This document shows positions 34,512 through 41,638 of a DNA stretch of 64,000 nucleotides, one piece after another. Numbering within the stretch: the first letter of the stretch is position 1; every line of letters begins with the position of its first letter. Source of the DNA: Flavimaribacter sp039888615 (GTDB lineage: Bacteria > Pseudomonadota > Alphaproteobacteria > Rhizobiales > Rhizobiaceae); the NCBI GenBank assembly GCA_039888615.1, contig JBDQQS010000001.1. One strand, given 5' to 3'. The position numbers and the translations under genes are program-made. Below the pieces are notes generated by a model, which made no database searches, was not told the origin of the DNA, and worked only from the letters and a program-made list of their open reading frames with translations.

Positions 34512-35357
34512 ATGCCCGACTACGGAGAGCACTGCCTTGCACGTCTTCGCGAGGGAGATCGCGATAGATATCTGTGTGCGCTTCTGACGCCTGAAGACAG
34601 GCGAGCGCCGGTTGCGGCCCTCTATGCCTTCAATCTGGAACTGGCGCGCGTCCGGGACGTGACCGCTGAACCGATGATCGGTGAAATGCGCCTTCAATGG
34701 TGGACGGATCTTATCAATTGTTCGGATAATGGCGAGGCGTCGGCCAACCCGGTCGCCGCGGGACTATTGGCGACCATTGACGAATTCGAACTTCCTCGCG
34801 CCATGCTGCTGAACATGATCGAGGCGCGCCGATTTGATCTCTACAACGACCCGATGCCTGACCGGGACACATTTGAAGGCCATGCGGGTGAAAGCGTCTC
34901 GGGGCTGATTCAGCTCGTTTCGATGGTTCTTGGCAGAGATGGAGCAGCAGAAAGCAGCGACGCAGCCGGCCATGCTGGCGTCGCGCTATTTGTCTCCGGG
35001 TGTCTCTTGCTGATGCCGCTGCACAGGGCGAGGGGCCAGGTATTCGTTCCTGCGGATATCCTCTCCGCCGCGGGTCTTGACGCTGAGGGATTTCTCGCCG
35101 GCGATGACAAGAGCGCGCTGCAGCGGCTCGTTGTTGCATTCGCCTCCTATGGAAAGGACCACCTGCTGGAAGCGAGATACAGGACGGCGTCCATCCCGCC
35201 AGAATGTTTCGCGGCGTTTCTGCCGCTTGGTATTGCCGCGCATACGCTGGAAATCGCCGCCAGACGCAGCGAAACAGTCGCGGTCAAACCACTTGCGATG
35301 TCGCAATTGTGGCGACAGTGGTGGCTCTGGCAGGCGGCGAGGCGCGGAGCCTTCTGA
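34512..35357 (+). CDS. squalene/phytoene synthase-like protein, NDUFAF6 homologue
   Basis: A 281-residue all-helical protein of the isoprenoid synthase family. The segment VAALYAFNLELARVRDVTAEPMIGEMRLQWWTDLI is diagnostic of the NDUFAF6-like branch. Active phytoene or squalene synthases have two Asp-rich DxxxD motifs; here they read DVTAE and DHLLE, so prenyl-diphosphate chemistry is unlikely or altered. The human homologue NDUFAF6 helps to assemble complex I. It is the last gene of the yajC-secDF-Mth938 run and faces the enoyl-CoA hydratase gene (four bases between the stop codons). No carotenoid or hopanoid genes are close. Confidence 0.82.
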   Translation: MPDYGEHCLARLREGDRDRYLCALLTPEDRRAPVAALYAFNLELARVRDVTAEPMIGEMRLQWWTDLINCSDNGEASANPVAAGLLATIDEFELPRAMLLNMIEARRFDLYNDPMPDRDTFEGHAGESVSGLIQLVSMVLGRDGAAESSDAAGHAGVALFVSGCLLLMPLHRARGQVFVPADILSAAGLDAEGFLAGDDKSALQRLVVAFASYGKDHLLEARYRTASIPPECFAAFLPLGIAAHTLEIAARRSETVAVKPLAMSQLWRQWWLWQAARRGAF

Positions 35358-35361
35358 GGGA

Positions 35362-36201
35362 TTACAGGTCTGATTGCTTCAAAAGACTGTCAAACGAGGT
35401 TTCGGATTTGGTCATCGCTGCCCTGACTGCTTTGGTAAGGTCGTCCGGACGCAGCATGCCCGCATTCCAGGTGGCGATGTAATCCAGACCGTCAGCAACG
35501 CTGTGATCTCGGCTATAGGCCAGGTTGCGCTTGATGCCGGCGATCGCGAGCGGCGAACGGCCGGCTATTTCCTGCGCCGTTTGCAGCGCATGTTGGATGA
35601 GCGCGTCGCGATTTTCGGCGAGATGGCTGACAAGCCCGATCCGCAGGGCTTCATCTGCGGAAAATCGCCGGCCACTGTAGGAGAGTTCGGCGACAACCGA
35701 CGGCGCAATCAGTTTCGGAAGCCGTTGCAGCGTGCCGACATCGGCAGTCATACCGATATTGATTTCCTCGATCGAGAAATAGGCGTCATGGGCGGCCAGC
35801 CTGATATCGCAGGCGGAGATCAGGTCCATGCCGCCGCCAAGGCAGGCTCCGTGGACAGCGGCAATAACCGGAAAACGAGCCTGCTCTAGCGCCGTGAGAC
35901 TGTTCTGCAGTTTCAGAATCAACTCCCGCATGGCGTAAGCCGCGCGGCCGGGTTCGTTTGAAAACAGCGCTGCGATCGAGGAAAAGGCGGCCAGATCCAT
36001 GCCGCCGGTAAAATGCTTGCCTTCGCCGGTGAGTACCAGGCAGCGGACCGTTTCATCGGCGTTGAACTGCTCTATCAGACGTGGAAGATCACTCCAGAAG
36101 TCCGGCGTCATGCCATTGGCCTTGTCTGGACGGTTCATCGACAATTGCGCCACGGAGCCATGTCGTTCCACGAGGAAGAAGGTAGACTCTAATGCATTCA
36201 T
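35362..36201 (-). CDS. enoyl-CoA hydratase/isomerase family protein
   Basis: A 279-residue crotonase-fold enzyme. It has SMNRPDKANGMT, the oxyanion-hole segment GKHFTGGMDLAAF, and HGACLGGGMDLISACDIRLA with the second oxyanion Gly. The following YFSIEEINIGMTADVGTLQRLPK contains Glu and Asp residues where dienoyl-CoA isomerases carry their acids (the classical hydratase Glu pair is not complete), so isomerase-type activity on a dienoyl-CoA is likely. The ATG at 36201 has a strong GGAGGAAAC upstream; its first four bases overlap the trmFO stop (ATGA). It is therefore translationally coupled to trmFO even though the functions look unrelated. Confidence 0.88.
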   Translation of the reverse strand: MNALESTFFLVERHGSVAQLSMNRPDKANGMTPDFWSDLPRLIEQFNADETVRCLVLTGEGKHFTGGMDLAAFSSIAALFSNEPGRAAYAMRELILKLQNSLTALEQARFPVIAAVHGACLGGGMDLISACDIRLAAHDAYFSIEEINIGMTADVGTLQRLPKLIAPSVVAELSYSGRRFSADEALRIGLVSHLAENRDALIQHALQTAQEIAGRSPLAIAGIKRNLAYSRDHSVADGLDYIATWNAGMLRPDDLTKAVRAAMTKSETSFDSLLKQSDL

Positions 36202-37628
36202 GCAAGGGTTTCCTCCATTTGTCGGTTCAGGCCGCCTGTTTCGAGCCACTGCATGCAATCAGCCAGAGCGCGTTCACCGAGTTGTCGTTTTTTGGCTCTG
36301 GCCTTGTCCTTGCCCCTGAAGCGTTTGACGCCTTCGGGTTTGACCACCGCAATGGGCGGGAACAGTCCGAAATTGACATTCATGGGCTGAAACGACCGTT
36401 TGCCGGGTTCTTCGTTGCTTGTCAGATGTCCGCCGGTGATGTGGGCGAGGATTGCGCCCATCGCCGTTGTCTGCGGCGGTCTGACGATTTCCAGGCCAAG
36501 TCGTTCGGCGGCGGCGAAACGGCCGGCCAGCAGGCCGATCGCCGCTGATTCGACATAGCCTTCGCAACCGGTGATCTGGCCGGCGAAACGGATGTCCGGC
36601 CGCGAATGCATTCGCAAGGTTCCGTCCAGAAGAACGGGCGAATCGATATAGGTGTTGCGGTGGAGCCCTCCCAGCCTCGCGAACTCGGCGCTCTCCAGAC
36701 CGGGAATCATCTGAAAGATGTCTTTCTGTGCGCCGTATTTCAGCTTGGTCTGGAAACCGACCATATTGTAGAGCGTGCCCAGAGCATTGTCCTGCCGCAA
36801 TTGCACGACGGCATAGGGCTTGATGTCCGGCGCATGGGTGTTTGTCAGTCCCATCGGCTTCATGGGGCCATGCCGCAATGTTTCGCGGCCGCGCTCGGCC
36901 ATGATTTCAATCGGCAGGCAACCGTCGAAATAGGGTGTGCCTTCCCATTCCTTGAATTGAGTTTTATCACCAGCGAGCAAAGCATCGATGAACGCATTGT
37001 ATTGCGTTTCATCCATTGGACAGTTGATGTAGTCCTTGCCGCTTCCACCAGGCCCCGTCTTGTCGTAGCGCGACTGAAACCAGGCCGTCGACATGTCGAT
37101 GCTGTCGTAGTGTATGATCGGCGCGATTGCGTCAAAAAAGGCCAGCGAATCAGTTCCCGTCTCGGTCCGGATGGCTGCGGCGAGGGCCGGGGAGGTCAAG
37201 GGGCCGGTCGCGATGATCGCGCCTTCCCATTCCGACGGAGGCAATGCGTCGACTTCTTCCCGAGTAATGTCGATCAGGGGGTGCGCCTCGATCGCCTTCG
37301 TCACAGCGGCGGAGAAAGCGTCGCGATCGACTGCGAGAGCGCTGCCGGCGGGCACCTTGTTTTCGTCTGCGGCGCGCATGAACAGCGAACCGGCCAAACG
37401 CATTTCCTGGTGGAGAACGCCGACGGCATTCGCCGTCGCGTCATCGGAACGGAAAGAATTGGAACAGACCAGTTCTGCAAGACCATCGGTCTGGTGGGCT
37501 TCGGTTCCGCGTACGGGGCGCATTTCATGCAGAATTACGGGCACGCCTGCACTGGCGAGTTGCCAGGCGGCCTCCGAACCGGCCATGCCGCCGCCGATGA
37601 TGTGAATGGGTTTTTTGCGTTCGCTCAT
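36198..37628 (-). CDS. trmFO: methylenetetrahydrofolate-tRNA-(uracil-5)-methyltransferase TrmFO
   Basis: A 476-residue FAD protein. The N-terminal dinucleotide-binding motif HIIGGGMAGSEAAWQLA is followed by LHEMRPVRGTEAHQTDGLAELVCSNSFRSDD, both typical. GQITGCEGYVESAAIGLLAGR near residue 350 is the second FAD region. TrmFO makes ribothymidine at position 54 of tRNA using methylenetetrahydrofolate as carbon donor, instead of the SAM-dependent TrmA. It is the first gene of a two-gene unit with the crotonase gene. The 143 bases upstream hold the terminator of the DUF1127 gene. Confidence 0.95.
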   Translation of the reverse strand: MSERKKPIHIIGGGMAGSEAAWQLASAGVPVILHEMRPVRGTEAHQTDGLAELVCSNSFRSDDATANAVGVLHQEMRLAGSLFMRAADENKVPAGSALAVDRDAFSAAVTKAIEAHPLIDITREEVDALPPSEWEGAIIATGPLTSPALAAAIRTETGTDSLAFFDAIAPIIHYDSIDMSTAWFQSRYDKTGPGGSGKDYINCPMDETQYNAFIDALLAGDKTQFKEWEGTPYFDGCLPIEIMAERGRETLRHGPMKPMGLTNTHAPDIKPYAVVQLRQDNALGTLYNMVGFQTKLKYGAQKDIFQMIPGLESAEFARLGGLHRNTYIDSPVLLDGTLRMHSRPDIRFAGQITGCEGYVESAAIGLLAGRFAAAERLGLEIVRPPQTTAMGAILAHITGGHLTSNEEPGKRSFQPMNVNFGLFPPIAVVKPEGVKRFRGKDKARAKKRQLGERALADCMQWLETGGLNRQMEETLA

Positions 37629-37690
37629 GGCAGGCTTTTAATCACTTCCGCCAGGCGCGTCCAATCAATGAAATTTGGAAATAGGCAGCT

Positions 37691-37744
37691 TTAAAAATGA
37701 GCAGCGCCCGGATGAGTGTCCTTTGGTAACTATATCCGGGCGCT
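37691..37744 (-). terminator. Rho-independent terminator after first DUF1127 gene
   Basis: On the minus strand an 11-bp perfect stem (AGCGCCCGGAT with ATCCGGGCGCT) with a 20-base loop is followed by GCTCATTTTTAAA. It lies 29 bases after the stop of the DUF1127 gene at 37773. The large loop is unusual. Confidence 0.7.
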
Positions 37745-37772
37745 GACGTCGCGTTTCATCACAGTGCTGGCC

Positions 37773-37919
37773 TCAATGTCTGTGGAAGCCGCGAGCTGTG
37801 TCTTTGATGGCGTGGCGCTCAAGGCCGATATCGCGCAGTTCTGCATCCGAAAGGTTGCTGAGCTGATCGACGGTTCTCCAGTAGCGGCGCCAATTCTGAT
37901 AGTCACGCAAGAAGTTCAT
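37773..37919 (-). CDS. DUF1127 micro-protein (first copy)
   Basis: A 48-residue Arg-rich protein: MNFLRDYQNWRRYWRTVDQL, then LSDAELRDIGLERHAIKD, the DUF1127 signature. Such small proteins are widespread in alphaproteobacteria. Members in Rhodobacter (CcaF1) bind RNA and affect sRNA maturation, and Agrobacterium and Brucella members are controlled by LysR-type regulators. The Shine-Dalgarno sequence GGGAGAGACC precedes the ATG. A terminator follows; unlike the second copy, there are no CU-rich hairpins behind it. Confidence 0.9.
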   Translation of the reverse strand: MNFLRDYQNWRRYWRTVDQLSNLSDAELRDIGLERHAIKDTARGFHRH

Positions 37920-38002
37920 AGGTCTCTCCCGTATTAGGTGTTGAACGACAGCGCTGATTTATTCTTTTTTGGCGAGAGTTCCAGAGTGATTTTTTCATCC
38001 CT

Positions 38003-38032
38003 GATATGCAGTTTATGCATATATTATGTGCA
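38003..38032 (-). promoter_or_regulatory. putative promoter of the first DUF1127 gene, with T-N11-A palindrome
   Basis: On the minus strand TTGCACA lies 18 bases before CATATC, an acceptable -35/-10 pair. Within the spacer and -10 lies TATGCATAAACTGCATA, a perfect 6-base inverted repeat with the T-N11-A spacing of LysR-type binding sites. The 5' untranslated region would be about 75 bases. A palindromic ATGCGCAT lies just upstream. Inferred by eye only. Confidence 0.45.
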
Positions 38033-38180
38033 ACCATGCGCATAAAAAATAGACAGCATGCTGATAATGTAGACGATACGCGCAAATCCTCCGTTATCAG
38101 ACCTCTTGTGAGCTCAGAAGGCTGAATCTGGACGGTTAAGCGTCGCGGTCGCGGATTTTTGCGGGAGAAAAGCAGGATGC

Positions 38181-38222
38181 AGAAACAACAACGCCCGCTG
38201 GGGGAGGAGATCCAGCGGGCGT
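38181..38222 (-). terminator. terminator of RNA copy A, also with a CU-rich loop
   Basis: An 11-bp GC-rich perfect stem (38191-38201 with 38212-38222) is followed on the minus strand by TGTTGTTTCT. The 32-base hairpin is identical to the one at 38614-38645. Confidence 0.8.
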
Positions 38223-38302
38223 CGTAGGTGTGACCGACTGTTTGGGAGGAGGAGTAACAGCCGATCCTATTGCCGGGTTATGGGAGGAGGAGTTAACCCG
38301 GC
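38181..38302 (-). ncRNA. cuckoo/CcsR-type RNA, three anti-Shine-Dalgarno hairpins (copy A)
   Basis: Seven bases after the stop of the second DUF1127 gene three hairpins follow on the minus strand. Hairpin 1 (38272-38302) is a 9-bp perfect stem with loop ACTCCTCCTCCCA. Hairpin 2 (38232-38266) is an 11-bp stem with two G-U pairs and the same loop. Hairpin 3 (38191-38222) is an 11-bp perfect stem with CTCCTCCCC in the loop and serves as terminator. CCUCCUCCC loops in tandem hairpins behind a DUF1127 gene are the mark of the cuckoo RNA family (Rhodobacter CcsR1-4), where the sRNAs are processed from the DUF1127 transcript. The loops can pair with Shine-Dalgarno sequences of mRNAs. Confidence 0.8.
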
Positions 38303-38309
38303 AAATTCT

Positions 38310-38453
38310 TTAGCGTACGGCCTGACGGGCAACGAACGGAATTTCGGAGCGGCTTATGCCGATATCGCCAAGTTCGCGATCCGACATGCGGTAGAGTTCG
38401 TTGCAAGTGGTGCGGTACTGGCGCCAGTTGCGAAAAGACTGTTTGAAAGTCAT
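38310..38453 (-). CDS. DUF1127 micro-protein (second copy, linked to RNA hairpins)
   Basis: A 47-residue protein: MTFKQSFRNWRQYRTTCNELY, then MSDRELGDIGISRSEIPFVARQ, the DUF1127 signature with the conserved DRELGDIGI. It is basic and presumably binds RNA or another acidic partner, as its Rhodobacter relative CcaF1 does. It is followed after seven bases by hairpin 1 of RNA copy A, so gene and RNA must share a transcript. Its own promoter is at 38496-38533. An in-frame extension upstream runs through the RNA copy B terminator and is not real. Confidence 0.9.
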   Translation of the reverse strand: MTFKQSFRNWRQYRTTCNELYRMSDRELGDIGISRSEIPFVARQAVR

Positions 38454-38495
38454 CGTGACATTCTCTTCATTTGCGTTGCTGTTTGTCTTGAACCC

Positions 38496-38533
38496 AATAT
38501 AGGTGCGCATAGCAAATTTGTGCAGTGCAATAT
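38496..38533 (-). promoter_or_regulatory. promoter of the second DUF1127 gene/RNA copy A
   Basis: On the minus strand TATATT (38496-38501) is a good -10; TGCACA 17 bases upstream is the -35. The -35 lies in a 21-base element (38513-38533, containing CTGCACAAATTTG) that recurs with a single change at 38811-38831, each time 11 bases from TATATT. Further upstream lies TTGCAATAATGCA, a T-N11-A site. Confidence 0.6.
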
Positions 38534-38603
38534 TTGCAAGTTCGGTATGCATTATTGCAAGGGTCGGATTAATTCGCGGAGCGGGGTGAGAACAGGTCGG
38601 GCC

Positions 38604-38727
38604 AGAATCAATAACGCCCGCTGGGGGAGGAGATCCAGCGGGCGTCATTTAGGTCGATCGGCAATTGGGAGGAGGATAATCGCCGATCACATCACAGGGC
38701 ATTGGGAGGAGGAGTTATGCCTCTGTG
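38604..38727 (-). ncRNA. cuckoo/CcsR-type RNA, three anti-Shine-Dalgarno hairpins (copy B, no DUF1127 gene)
   Basis: A second set of three hairpins on the minus strand. Hairpin 1 is 38693-38727 (10-bp stem with one bulged A, loop with CTCCTCCTCCC). Hairpin 2 is 38656-38688 (11 bp with one G-U, loop ATCCTCCTCCC). Hairpin 3 is 38614-38645, identical in all 32 bases to the terminator of copy A and followed by TATTGATTCT. The first two stems differ in sequence from copy A but keep the loops, which is covariation in favour of the structure. It has its own promoter at 38794-38831 and no DUF1127 gene in front, so it is a free-standing sRNA. Confidence 0.8.
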
Positions 38728-38793
38728 AAACTCTATGTTACTCTCGGTGGCCGCCGGTAATCATTACTGTTTGGCGCCGCCTTGTTGAGTCCG

Positions 38794-38831
38794 AATATAT
38801 GAAGGAAATTCAAATTTGTGCAGCGCAATAT
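38794..38831 (-). promoter_or_regulatory. promoter of RNA copy B
   Basis: The -10 TATATT is at 38794-38799 and the -35 TGCACA 17 bases upstream, inside the shared 21-base element (38811-38831). Element and spacing are the same as in the copy A promoter. Upstream follow ATGCGCAT and ATGCGCATGATGCAT, a T-N11-A imperfect palindrome. Transcription would start near 38788 and leave about 60 bases before hairpin 1. Confidence 0.6.
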
Positions 38832-39149
38832 GCGCATAGGTGCCATGCATCATGCGCATGGCTGAATTTCTAAAGCAAATCCTGAAGCGGAATAGGCTCC
38901 GACTTCTGTTAAAAAAAACCGGAAACCAGTTTGTTGTGGCGTCTTATTGCGGATATGTCGGATATTGGTGTTAAGAGCGTGCGAAGAGCATGATTGGTTT
39001 ATGTTCACGCGTGCAAATGAATGCGAAATTAAACCATCGCGATATTGTGCAGTGCGAAGATGGGCGAAATCGCTGTAATACCGCGCGGGAGCGCGCTTGC
39101 TCTCGAAGCGTCATTATTTAAAAACAGCCCTGAGGCAGGAGGATAGACC
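38832..39149. other. non-coding stretch between RNA copy B and the IalB-family gene
   Basis: About 320 bases without a recognisable gene. It holds the upstream part of the copy B promoter and, at 39042-39053, TTGTGCAGTGCG, part of the element of the two RNA promoters, here without a TATATT at the right distance on the minus strand. The plus-strand promoter of the IalB-family gene must also lie here; AGGCAGGAGG stands before its ATG. Confidence 0.5.
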
Positions 39150-39683
39150 ATGCACCCGTTGAAATCGAAGGTACGTTCAGTGCTGCTCTTCACTGCCGTG
39201 GCGCTGATGACCTGGGGCGCTGCGCAGCCCATTCACGCGCAGGAGCGCGCGCAGAAGAATTTCGAAAAATGGATCGTCGCTTGCGTAAAGCCCAATGAGG
39301 GTCAGAATCGCTGTACGCTGATGCAAAATTTTGAAGGATTGAACAAGACCACCAACCAGCGCTTTTTTGCGTTTGCGTTGTCGATCGTCCCCGATCCGGC
39401 CGGTGGAGAGAAGGTGCAGTTGAGAACGCCTCTCGGGGTCAAGCTCGCCGAGCGCGTCGTTTTGCAATTTCCGGGCGCCGATCCTCTTGCGATTGATTAT
39501 ACTGTCTGCAGCAACATCGGATGTTTCGCTGAGTTCAAGTTTCAGGACATATGGAAAAACATGCTGGCGCAGAACGCCACGGCAAAGATCCGCTATGTGC
39601 TGATGAACGATCGTGAAATTACGATTGACGTCGCCCTGCCGGGATTTTCGGAAGGCTACGCCTATTTGCATGAGGCCATGTAA
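39150..39683 (+). CDS. invasion-associated locus B (IalB) family protein
   Basis: A 177-residue secreted protein. The signal peptide has a basic start, the core LLFTAVALMTWGAA and a cleavage after IHA (about residue 30). The mature part opens with FEKWIVACVKP, typical of IalB, and carries conserved cysteines in VACVKP, NRCTLMQ and the pair VCSNIGCFAEF. In Bartonella IalB contributes to erythrocyte invasion; free-living relatives have unknown roles in the periplasm. It is a single gene, with its own promoter region, followed by tRNA-Leu. Confidence 0.9.
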   Translation: MHPLKSKVRSVLLFTAVALMTWGAAQPIHAQERAQKNFEKWIVACVKPNEGQNRCTLMQNFEGLNKTTNQRFFAFALSIVPDPAGGEKVQLRTPLGVKLAERVVLQFPGADPLAIDYTVCSNIGCFAEFKFQDIWKNMLAQNATAKIRYVLMNDREITIDVALPGFSEGYAYLHEAM

Positions 39684-39787
39684 GGCCTGGTGGAAAGTTT
39701 TCTGGACTGCGCGATCGTTTTCCGAACAGCGCAAATCGTCCGCTTGACCCTGCGCATAGGACTGTGGCATTTGGGCGCTTTCCCGAT

Positions 39788-39872
39788 GCGGGTGTGGCGG
39801 AATTGGTAGACGCACCAGATTTAGGTTCTGGCGCCGCAAGGTGTGGGAGTTCGAGTCTCCCCACCCGCACCA
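39788..39872 (+). tRNA. tRNA-Leu (anticodon TAG)
   Basis: An 85-base cloverleaf including encoded CCA. Acceptor GCGGGTG pairs with CACCCGC. The anticodon stem CCAGA/TCTGG holds the loop TTTAGGT with anticodon TAG. The D-arm has GGTAGACGC and the T-arm GTTCGAGTC. The long class II variable arm agrees with leucine. Confidence 0.96.
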
Positions 39873-40159
39873 GCCTTAATACCGACCAATTTGGCAGGGA
39901 AACACCAGATTGCAGGCAATAGTGATTGAACCGCGTGTGTCAATTTGCTATTGCGCGCCGAACGCCTGCTGACCGTTTCCTCGAAGTTGATGCCCCGTAA
40001 TCGGAGCAAGCCCGCTTCGGGTGGATAAGTTCAGCAAATTCGACAGGTGCCGATCCCGGCGGGGACGCGACAGTTGCACCGAAAACAACGCCATTGCGGC
40101 AGCCAACATTTCGGCAATGTTCCGGCATTCGGGGCAGGCCGCAAAACGAAGGTTACAAA

Positions 40160-41587
40160 ATGCAGGTTACTGAAACTCTGTCCGAAGGACTGAAACGCGA
40201 AATCAAGGTGGTGATTCCAGCCAAGGACATGGAATCGCAGATGACGGAGCGGCTGGTGGACGCGAAAGAAAAGGTGCGGATCAACGGTTTTCGCCCCGGC
40301 AAGGTGCCGATGTCGCATCTTCGCAAGATGTACGGCAAATCCGTCATGGCCGAACTCGTCAACGAACTGATCAGCCAGAAGCCGTCGGAAATTCTCTCCG
40401 AGCGTGGCGAAAAATCCGCAACGCGTCCGGAAATCACCATGACGGAAGACGAGGACGAGGCAAAGGACATCCTCTCCGCAAACAAGGATTTCGAGTTCTC
40501 CATGAGCTACGAAATTATTCCTGTCATCGAGCTCAAGGACATCGACAATCTCAAGCTCGTGCGCGAAGTCGTAGACATTGAAGACGACGAAGTCGAAGAG
40601 CAGGTCAAGCGGATCGCGGAAAACGCCCGCAGCTACGAGACCAAGGAAGGCAAGGCCGCCGACGGCGATCGCGTCACGATGGACTATGTCGGCAAGGTTG
40701 ACGGAGAAGAGTTCGCAGGCGGCGCTGACACTGACGCCAATCTCGTGCTCGGCTCCAACACGTTCATTCCCGGTTTCGAAGAGCAACTGGTCGGCCTGAA
40801 GGCCGGCGACGCGAAGACGATTACGGTGACGTTCCCCGAAAATTACCAGGCGGCCGAACTGGCCGGCAAGGAAGCGACCTTCGACGTCACGGTGAAGGAA
40901 GTAGCCAGCCCGGGCGAACTGGTGATCGACGACGATCTTGCAAAGAACCTCGGACTGGATTCGGTCGAGAAGCTGCGGGAAGTCGTTCGCGGACAGATCG
41001 AAAGCCAGTACGGTCAGATCACCCGTCAGAAACTGAAGCGTCAGATCCTCGATGCTCTCGACGAAGACTATCAGATCGAGACGCCCAAATCCCTGCTCGA
41101 CGTCGAGTTCAACAACATCTGGGGCCAGGTCATGGCCGATCTCCAGCAGAACGACAAGACTTTCGAGGACGAGGACACGACGGAAGAGGAAGCGCGCGCG
41201 GAATACGAGAAACTCGCCGAGCGTCGCGTACGGCTTGGCCTCGTTCTCTCCGAACTCGGTGAAAAGGCCGGCGTTTCGGTCACCGAGGAGGAAATGCAGC
41301 GCGCCATGTATGACCAGATCCGTCAGTTTCCGGGTCAGGAACAGCAGGTCATGGACTATCTGAAGAAGACCCCCGACGCCGTCGCCCAGCTGCGCGCGCC
41401 GATCTTCGAAGAAAAGGTCATCGACCACATCATCGGACTGGCCGACGTTACGGACAAGACCGTGACAAAGGAAGCGCTCATGGCCGATGACGAGGAAGAA
41501 GCCGCAGCCGAGGAGAAGAAACCGGCCAAGAAGAAGGCCGCTCCCAAGAAGAAGGCGCCGGCGAAGAAGAAAGCTGACGCCGAATAG
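40160..41587 (+). CDS. tig: trigger factor
   Basis: A 475-residue ribosome-bound chaperone and prolyl isomerase. The N-terminal ribosome-binding domain contains the signature GFRPGKVPMSHLRKMYG. The FKBP-type domain spans about residues 155-245 (DRVTMDYVGKVDGEEFAGG, VLGSNTFIPGFEEQLVG). The C-terminal domain follows, and the protein ends in a Lys/Ala-rich tail (KKPAKKKAAPKKKAPAKKK) that most trigger factors outside this order lack. The ATG at 40160 has GAAGG upstream; an in-frame start 66 bases earlier is less likely. A clear terminator lies behind it. It is usually followed by clpP and lon in other bacteria; that is not so here. Confidence 0.96.
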   Translation: MQVTETLSEGLKREIKVVIPAKDMESQMTERLVDAKEKVRINGFRPGKVPMSHLRKMYGKSVMAELVNELISQKPSEILSERGEKSATRPEITMTEDEDEAKDILSANKDFEFSMSYEIIPVIELKDIDNLKLVREVVDIEDDEVEEQVKRIAENARSYETKEGKAADGDRVTMDYVGKVDGEEFAGGADTDANLVLGSNTFIPGFEEQLVGLKAGDAKTITVTFPENYQAAELAGKEATFDVTVKEVASPGELVIDDDLAKNLGLDSVEKLREVVRGQIESQYGQITRQKLKRQILDALDEDYQIETPKSLLDVEFNNIWGQVMADLQQNDKTFEDEDTTEEEARAEYEKLAERRVRLGLVLSELGEKAGVSVTEEEMQRAMYDQIRQFPGQEQQVMDYLKKTPDAVAQLRAPIFEEKVIDHIIGLADVTDKTVTKEALMADDEEEAAAEEKKPAKKKAAPKKKAPAKKKADAE

Positions 41588-41610
41588 GCTTCGACAAACA
41601 ACCGATCCGA

Positions 41611-41638
41611 AAGGCCGCGCTCCAACGCGGCCTTTTTC
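41611..41638 (+). terminator. Rho-independent terminator of tig
   Basis: A 9-bp perfect stem (AAGGCCGCG with CGCGGCCTT) with the 6-base loop CTCCAA is followed by TTTTC. The start of the A-rich side serves less well for radC on the other strand, whose stop (41637-41639) touches the T-run. Confidence 0.85.

Noticed and set aside
38161..38730. Possible CRISPR or REP-type repeat array, because of the repeated GGGAGGAGG units
   Set aside because: The repeats are hairpin loops with unequal spacing and different stems, and only two copies of one 32-base hairpin; they fit structured RNA better than spacers and repeats.
37716..38873. Plus-strand frames over the DUF1127 genes and RNA hairpins (37716-37937 and 38280-38873)
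   Set aside because: They are antisense to recognisable DUF1127 proteins and run through the repeated hairpins; the apparent GGAGG ribosome-binding sites are the complement of the CU-rich loops.
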